Positions 59,804 to 64,000 of a stretch of 64,000 bases of DNA are shown in pieces. Each line of letters opens with the position of its first letter. Positions within the stretch are counted from its first letter, which is position 1. The notes below the pieces were generated by a model. The model did not search any database and was not told where the DNA came from. It was given only the letters and a program-made list of their open reading frames with translations. This stretch comes from Adiantum capillus-veneris (lineage: Eukaryota; Streptophyta; Polypodiopsida; Polypodiales; Pteridaceae), in NCBI GenBank assembly GCA_014529385.2, contig CM043969.1:33386446-33450445 (forward strand). Direction: 5' to 3'. A program made the translations under genes and the position numbers.

Positions 59804-60508
59804 ATGGCGGAGGAAGGGAAGCTCAAGATTGAGAAGTTCAACGGCAAAAACTACCAACATTGGAAGATGCAGATTGAAGACTATCTCTACCAAAAGGACC
59901 TCTATTTGCCACTAGGCGGTCTTGCGAAGAAGCCCGCAACAATGGCAGATGAAGCATGGATTGTCCTTGATCGAAAGGCACTGGGAAAAATCCGGTTAAG
60001 CTTGGCGTCAACGGTGGCCTTCAATGTATCGGAGATGAAGACCACAGAGAACTTGATGAAGTCACTTGACGACTTCTACGAGAAACCATCGGCATCCAAT
60101 AAGGTATTTCTTATGAAGCACTTGTTCAATCTAAAGATGGCAGAGAATGGTTCAGTTTCAGAACACCTAAATGACTTTAACACAAACATAAGTCAACTTC
60201 GATCAGTGAAAATCAATTTCGATGACGAAGTGCGAGCTCTCCTTATACTATCATCTCTACCGGATAGTTGGGACAGCCTTGTGATGGCTGTAAGTAATTC
60301 TATCTCTGGCACAAATACTCTTAAGTTTGATGATGTTGTGGGTGTTCTCCTAAGCGAGGAAATGCGAAGGAGAAGCACAGGAGAATCATCAAGTGCTGCA
60401 CTATCAGTGGAAACAAGAGGAAGGCCTAAGGAGAGGTTCAAAAACCAAAAGGGTCGTGATCGCTCAAGGCGGAGCAAGTCACACACAAAGCCAGTTCTTG
60501 AATGTTGA
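59804..60508 (+). pseudogene. Copia gag, ended by a TGA inside its zinc knuckle
   Basis: Structural protein that forms particles and binds element RNA. ATG at 59,804 gives MAEEGKLKIEKFNGKNYQHW. The F-x-G-x-N-Y-x-x-W signature is typical of copia gag, and MKHLFNLKMAENGSVSEHLN and LRSVKINFDDEVRALLILSS fit the UBN2-type gag core. A TGA at 60,506-60,508 falls between the first and second cysteines of the CCHC knuckle; the following bases in the same frame give NCGKKGHVKKDCW. Without readthrough the knuckle and all pol functions are lost. In copia elements gag and pol are normally one frame, so I read the TGA as a point mutation rather than a programmed stop. Confidence 0.9.
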
Positions 60509-62278
60509 AACTGCGGTAAGAAGGGCCACGTCAAGAAGGATTGCTGGTCCAAGAAGAAGAAGGAGACAGAGTCTCAAGACAACAAGCCAACATTGGAGGC
60601 CAATGTGGCAGGTAAAGTAGAGCAAGATGCTCTAATTCTCTCATTAGACAATGTGTCTAATTCTTGGATAGTAGATTCCGCGGCTTCATTCCATGCGACA
60701 CCACACAAGCAACATTTCCAAGACTACACCGAAGGTAATTTTGGGTATGTATACTTGGGAGATGATGAAGCTTGTGAGATTGTCGGCAAAGGTACAGTTT
60801 CTGTCAAAACTGCTAACGGAAATGAATGGAAGCTTAAAGATGTTAGGCATGTTCCTTCTCTTCGCAAAAATTTGATCTCTACAGGACAATTGGACAATGA
60901 AGGTCACAACATTGCATTCGGAAACAAACGGTGGAAGATCTCAAAGGGATCTTTGGTGGTTGCCAAGGGAGAAAAAGTCGGTACACTTTACTTGTGTACT
61001 GTTAGCACGCAACCTTCAGCTTGTGCAGCAACTACAGAAGTTGACAGTGCGGTGTGGCACTACCGACTTGGGCATATGAGTGCCAAAGGAATGCAAATCC
61101 TTCAAACAAAGAAGCTTCTACCAGGTTTGAAAGAAGTAGACTTAGAGTTCTGTGAAGATTGTGTTTATGGTAAACAAAAGAGGGTAAAATTTAAAAAATC
61201 AGGAAATGAAAGAAAAAATAAAAAACTTGAGTTGGTTCATTCTGATGTTTGGGGTCCTGCAAGTACACCATCACTTGGTGGCTCATTGTACTATGTAACA
61301 TTCATAGACGATGCGACTAGAAAAACATGGGTTTATGTCATGAAGAATAAATCCGATGTATTTTCCATATTTCAAAGGTGGAAAGCCTTTGTGGAGAATG
61401 AAACAGGTACCAAGGTTAAATGCCTCAGATCCGACAATGGAGGCGAATATTGTAGCCAATCTTTTGAAAGCTTTTGTGCTAGCAATGGCATTCAGAGGCA
61501 AAGGACAACCCCAAGGACACCTCAACAAAATGGGATTTCGGAAAGGATGAATAGGACAATCATGGAACGAGCACGAAGCATGCGGCTACATGTAGGCCTA
61601 CCGCTTGAGCTTTGGGCGGAAGCTGTAAGTACGTCTGTGTACTTAATCAATCGGTCACCCTCAACGACATTAGATGGGGGAGTTCCAGAAGAGGCATGGA
61701 TAGGTAAACCGGTGAATTATGCATTTCTCAAAGTGTTTGGGTGTGAGGCTTTCATGCACATAGATAGAAGCCTAAGATCAAAGCTAGATGCAAAGTCCAA
61801 AAAGTGTTTCTTCATTGGCTATGGAGAAGGAGACTTTGGGTATCGCCTATGGAATCCTGAAGATGGTAAAATCTTAAGGAGTAGGGATGTAATTTTTAAC
61901 GAACAAAATAAGTACAAAGATTACTTGGAAAGAAAACAAACAAAAGAAACAGGTGATGAGTACATGGAGCTTGAGGACGGTGAAGACTCAAGGATTGCAA
62001 ACGGTGACAATGTGCAACAACGTCAACCAAATGAGGAGCCTCAACCTATTCCCCGAAGATCTACAAGAGCAAGTAGACCTCCAGAAAGGTTTGTTCCTTC
62101 CTTCAACCATCTCTTGATCTCAGATTCTGGAGAGCCGGAATCATACGAAGAAGCTATGCAACATGAATCCAAAGAACAATGGACGAAGAGCATGCAAGTG
62201 GAGATGGACTCACTACATCGCAACCAAACATGGGAGTTGGTTGAGTTGCCTAAAGGTAAGCGGGCACTTCAAAACTAA
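60509..62278 (+). pseudogene. Copia pol, first part: zinc knuckle, protease, integrase, start of RT
   Basis: Same frame as gag, open from the TGA to a TAA at 62,276-62,278. Protease: SWIVDSAASFHATPHKQHF (D-S-A-A-S, as in Tnt1-like elements). Pre-integrase zinc module: VWHYRLGHMSAKGMQ...CEDCVYGK. Integrase core: HSDVWG (Asp codon 61,244), RSDNGGEY (61,433) and ERMNR (Glu 61,541), with the canonical 35-residue D-E spacing. The conserved C-terminal part has FGCEAFMHI and KCFFIGYGEGDFGYRLWNPE. RT begins at about 62,130 (ESYEEAMQHESKEQWTKSMQ). The TAA sits just before WVYKLK, where copia RTs usually have Lys, so a single base change explains it. Confidence 0.93.
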
Positions 62279-62281
62279 TGG

Positions 62282-63685
62282 GTGTACAAGCTGAAGGAAG
62301 AAGAAGGTGGGAAGAAAAGGTACAAGTCTAGGCTTGTGGTAAAAAGTTTTTCTCAAAAGAAAGGTATTGACTTCAATGAAATATTTTCTCCTGTTGTAAA
62401 AATGAACTCAATTAGGCTTGTCTTAAGCCTTGTGGCTGCTCATGATCTAAATCTCGAGCAAATGGATGTAAATACGGCATTCCCTCACGGTGACTTAGAG
62501 GAGGAAATCTACATGCTTCAACCAAAGGGGTATGAAGTAAAAGGTAAGGAGAAAATGGTTTGCAGATTAAAGAAGAGCTTGTATGGTTTAAAGCAAGCGT
62601 CAAGACAATGGTACTTGAAGTTTGATCGATGGATGTTGGATCATGGATTCACAAGATGCAACTCGGATCACTGCGTCTACACGAAGAATTTGGGAGATGG
62701 GAAATTCATCATCCTAATGTTGTATGTTGATGACATGTTGATTGCAAGTGCTAACATGCAGGACATCAAAGACCTAAAAGAGGAGCTGTCCAAATCTTTT
62801 TCAATGAAAGATTTAGGTGCTGCAAAGAGGATACTTGGTATGAAAATATCAAGGGATAGGACGAAGAAGACAATAAAGCTATCTCAAGAAGATTACATCA
62901 AGAAGGTACTAGAAAGGTTTGCAATGCAAAATGCAAAACCAGTTTCTACACCTTTGGCTGGTCATTTTAAACTAACGAAGGATATGTGTTCAAAGACACA
63001 AGAGGAGATAGCCTATATGTCTAAAGTTCCATATGCTGCAGCGGTAGGTTCTCTAATGTATGCTATGGTCTGGACAAGGCCAGACATTGCACATGCAGTG
63101 GGAGTTGTGAGTAGGTTCATGGACAACCCAGGTGAAGAGCATTGGCAAGCTGTGAAGTGGATACTTAGGTATCTAAAAGGGACAACAACAAATGATTTGT
63201 ATTTTGGAGGAACTGATATTTTTCTAGAAGGGTATGCTAATGCAGATATGGCAGGTGACAAAGATACTCGAAGGAGAACTATTGGCTATGTGTTCACGGT
63301 TGGAGGCACTGCAGTAAGCTGGGCTTCAAAGCTGCAGAAAGTGGTTTCACTTTCTACCACGGAAGCAGAGTATGTAGCAATGACGGAGGCAAGCAAAGAA
63401 ATTTTGTGGCTTCACAGATTCTTAGAAGAGCTTGGATTCAAACAAGAAAATTGTGTCTTGTACAGTGATAGCCAAAGCGCTATCCATCTTGCGAAGAACT
63501 CAGCCTTTCATTCAAGGACAAAGCACATTGAGGTGAGATATCACTTCATACGCACTCTTTTGGAAGAGGGACAACTAAAGCTAGGAAAGGTGCATACAAG
63601 TGAAAATCCTGCAGACATGTTTACAAAGGTGGTCAACAAGGAGAAGTTGAGCTTTTGCTCATCATCAATCGGCATTCAAGGATAA
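62282..63685 (+). pseudogene. Copia pol, second part: reverse transcriptase and RNase H
   Basis: Continues the same frame after the TAA, to a TAA at 63,683-63,685. RT: YKSRLVVKSFSQKKGIDFNE, LEQMDVNTAFPHGDLEEEIY (first catalytic Asp), KSLYGLKQASRQWYLKFD, and the YVDD active site at 62,723-62,734. RNase H: GYANADMAGDKDTRRR (Tnt1-type elements have D where the first N stands), STTEAEYVAM, YSDSQSAIHLAKNS and TKHIEVRYHFI. It ends with the ENPADMFTKVV motif conserved at copia C-termini. RT and RNase H copy element RNA to DNA inside the particle. There are no frameshifts over 467 codons. Confidence 0.93.
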
Positions 63686-63732
63686 GAAGCCAGAATGAAA
63701 AGCAGTCACAGGTTTGGTTTGGAGATCAGTCT

Positions 63733-63744
63733 CCAAGTGGGAGA
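63733..63744 (+). other. Copia polypurine tract
   Basis: CCAAGTGGGAGA directly precedes the 3' LTR. Plant copia elements commonly have this AAGTGGGAGAT tract. Confidence 0.88.
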
Positions 63745-63745
63745 T

Positions 63746-64000
63746 TGTTAAGTGTGGAGCCTGATTTACCCTTGTAATTTTCTGTGGTAAAAGCGCACAT
63801 TTGTAAGGCCCCCATTATGAGGAGAAACCATCGTGCGTGAAGGAAAATCACTCACCGGAAACCAAAATTTTCACAGACAAGAATCAGGGGCAACTTTAAA
63901 GGCCTCGGGGACGGAGGCCCCCGAGACTTTTTTTTCACCGGAATATTCTTTTTCGTTGGAATATTATGGCCAGACGGCAGCCGGAAAGTGGTCGGAAAAC
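63746..64000 (+). repeat. Copia 3' LTR, first 255 bases (cut by window end)
   Basis: Begins TGTTAAGTGTGGAGCC like the 5' LTR. It has about nine substitutions relative to the 5' LTR and carries an extra ~21-base segment (CGGAATATTCTTTTTCGTTG) at about 63,939-63,960, a tandem duplication of the GGAATATT region absent from the 5' LTR. Confidence 0.95.

Larger units (their letters stand above)
58947..64000 (+). mobile_element. Ty1/copia LTR retrotransposon, Tnt1/Tork-like, 3' end outside window
   Basis: A near-complete element: 5' LTR (58,947-59,730), primer site, one long gag-pol frame with only two stops, polypurine tract, and the first 255 bases of the 3' LTR. It is inserted in the protein X coding region, so it is younger than that ORF. 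Domain order gag-PR-IN-RT-RH is that of Ty1/copia. The two LTRs differ at about nine positions over the ~235 alignable bases by eye, plus one short duplication, so the insertion is not recent. Confidence 0.95.

Overview
The window looks like repeat-dominated nuclear DNA of a land plant. The evidence is a Ty3/gypsy polyprotein with two RNase H domains (the plant Tat-type layout), a Tnt1/Tork-like Ty1/copia element, tRNA-Asp, tRNA-Trp and initiator tRNA-Met primer binding sites, and very long CT/GA, CA and AT microsatellites. The species cannot be told from the sequence. I find no convincing single-copy host gene, no tRNA or rRNA gene, and no CRISPR array. Almost every coding signal belongs to a transposable element, and most are broken by stops and frameshifts.

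Layout. 1-3.07 kb: uninterrupted 3' part of a Tat-like gypsy polyprotein, followed by a polypurine tract and a probable 3' LTR. 4.23-6.6 kb: copy A of a long repeat family that returns at 23.3-24.1 (copy C) and 27.6-30.9 kb (copy B). An initiator-Met primer site beside copy B suggests B and C are the LTRs of an old minus-strand element. 6.86-7.04 kb: a short poly(A) retroposon with a perfect 15-bp target duplication. 10.3-10.75 kb: GA-rich minisatellite, inverted relative to the CT-rich array at 17-20.5 kb. 10.76-12.8 kb: minus-strand LINE relic (coiled-coil ORF1 plus endonuclease, no reverse transcriptase). 13.09-15.59 kb: minus-strand LTR element with both LTRs (TGTTGGG...CAACA) and a mostly deleted interior.

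32.4-34.3 kb: decayed ORF of a family called 'protein X' here, similar to the ORF at 56.2-58.9 kb. 36.5-37.4 kb: gypsy integrase fragment related to the first element. 37.4-41 kb: LTR-like sequence with poly-C tracts, ending at a tRNA-Trp primer site. 41.9-53.6 kb: a large, decayed gypsy element with a tRNA-Asp primer site, a leader with palindrome-centred tandem repeats, gag with two zinc knuckles, protease, RT-RNase H, a duplicated integrase zinc module, integrase, and a second protease-like domain after the integrase. 53.6-56.1 kb: non-coding, with the same palindromic repeats. 56.2-58.9 kb: protein X, interrupted by a Tork-like copia element from 58.947 kb to beyond the window end. The copia element is nearly intact: two in-frame stops in one long frame, TG...CA LTRs, PBS, PPT and TATA box.

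The most unusual observations are the second protease-like domain with IWVPK repeats after the integrase, the duplicated HHCC module, the ~285-bp repeats with a 22-bp palindromic core shared by the leaders of two different ORFs, and the protein X family itself.
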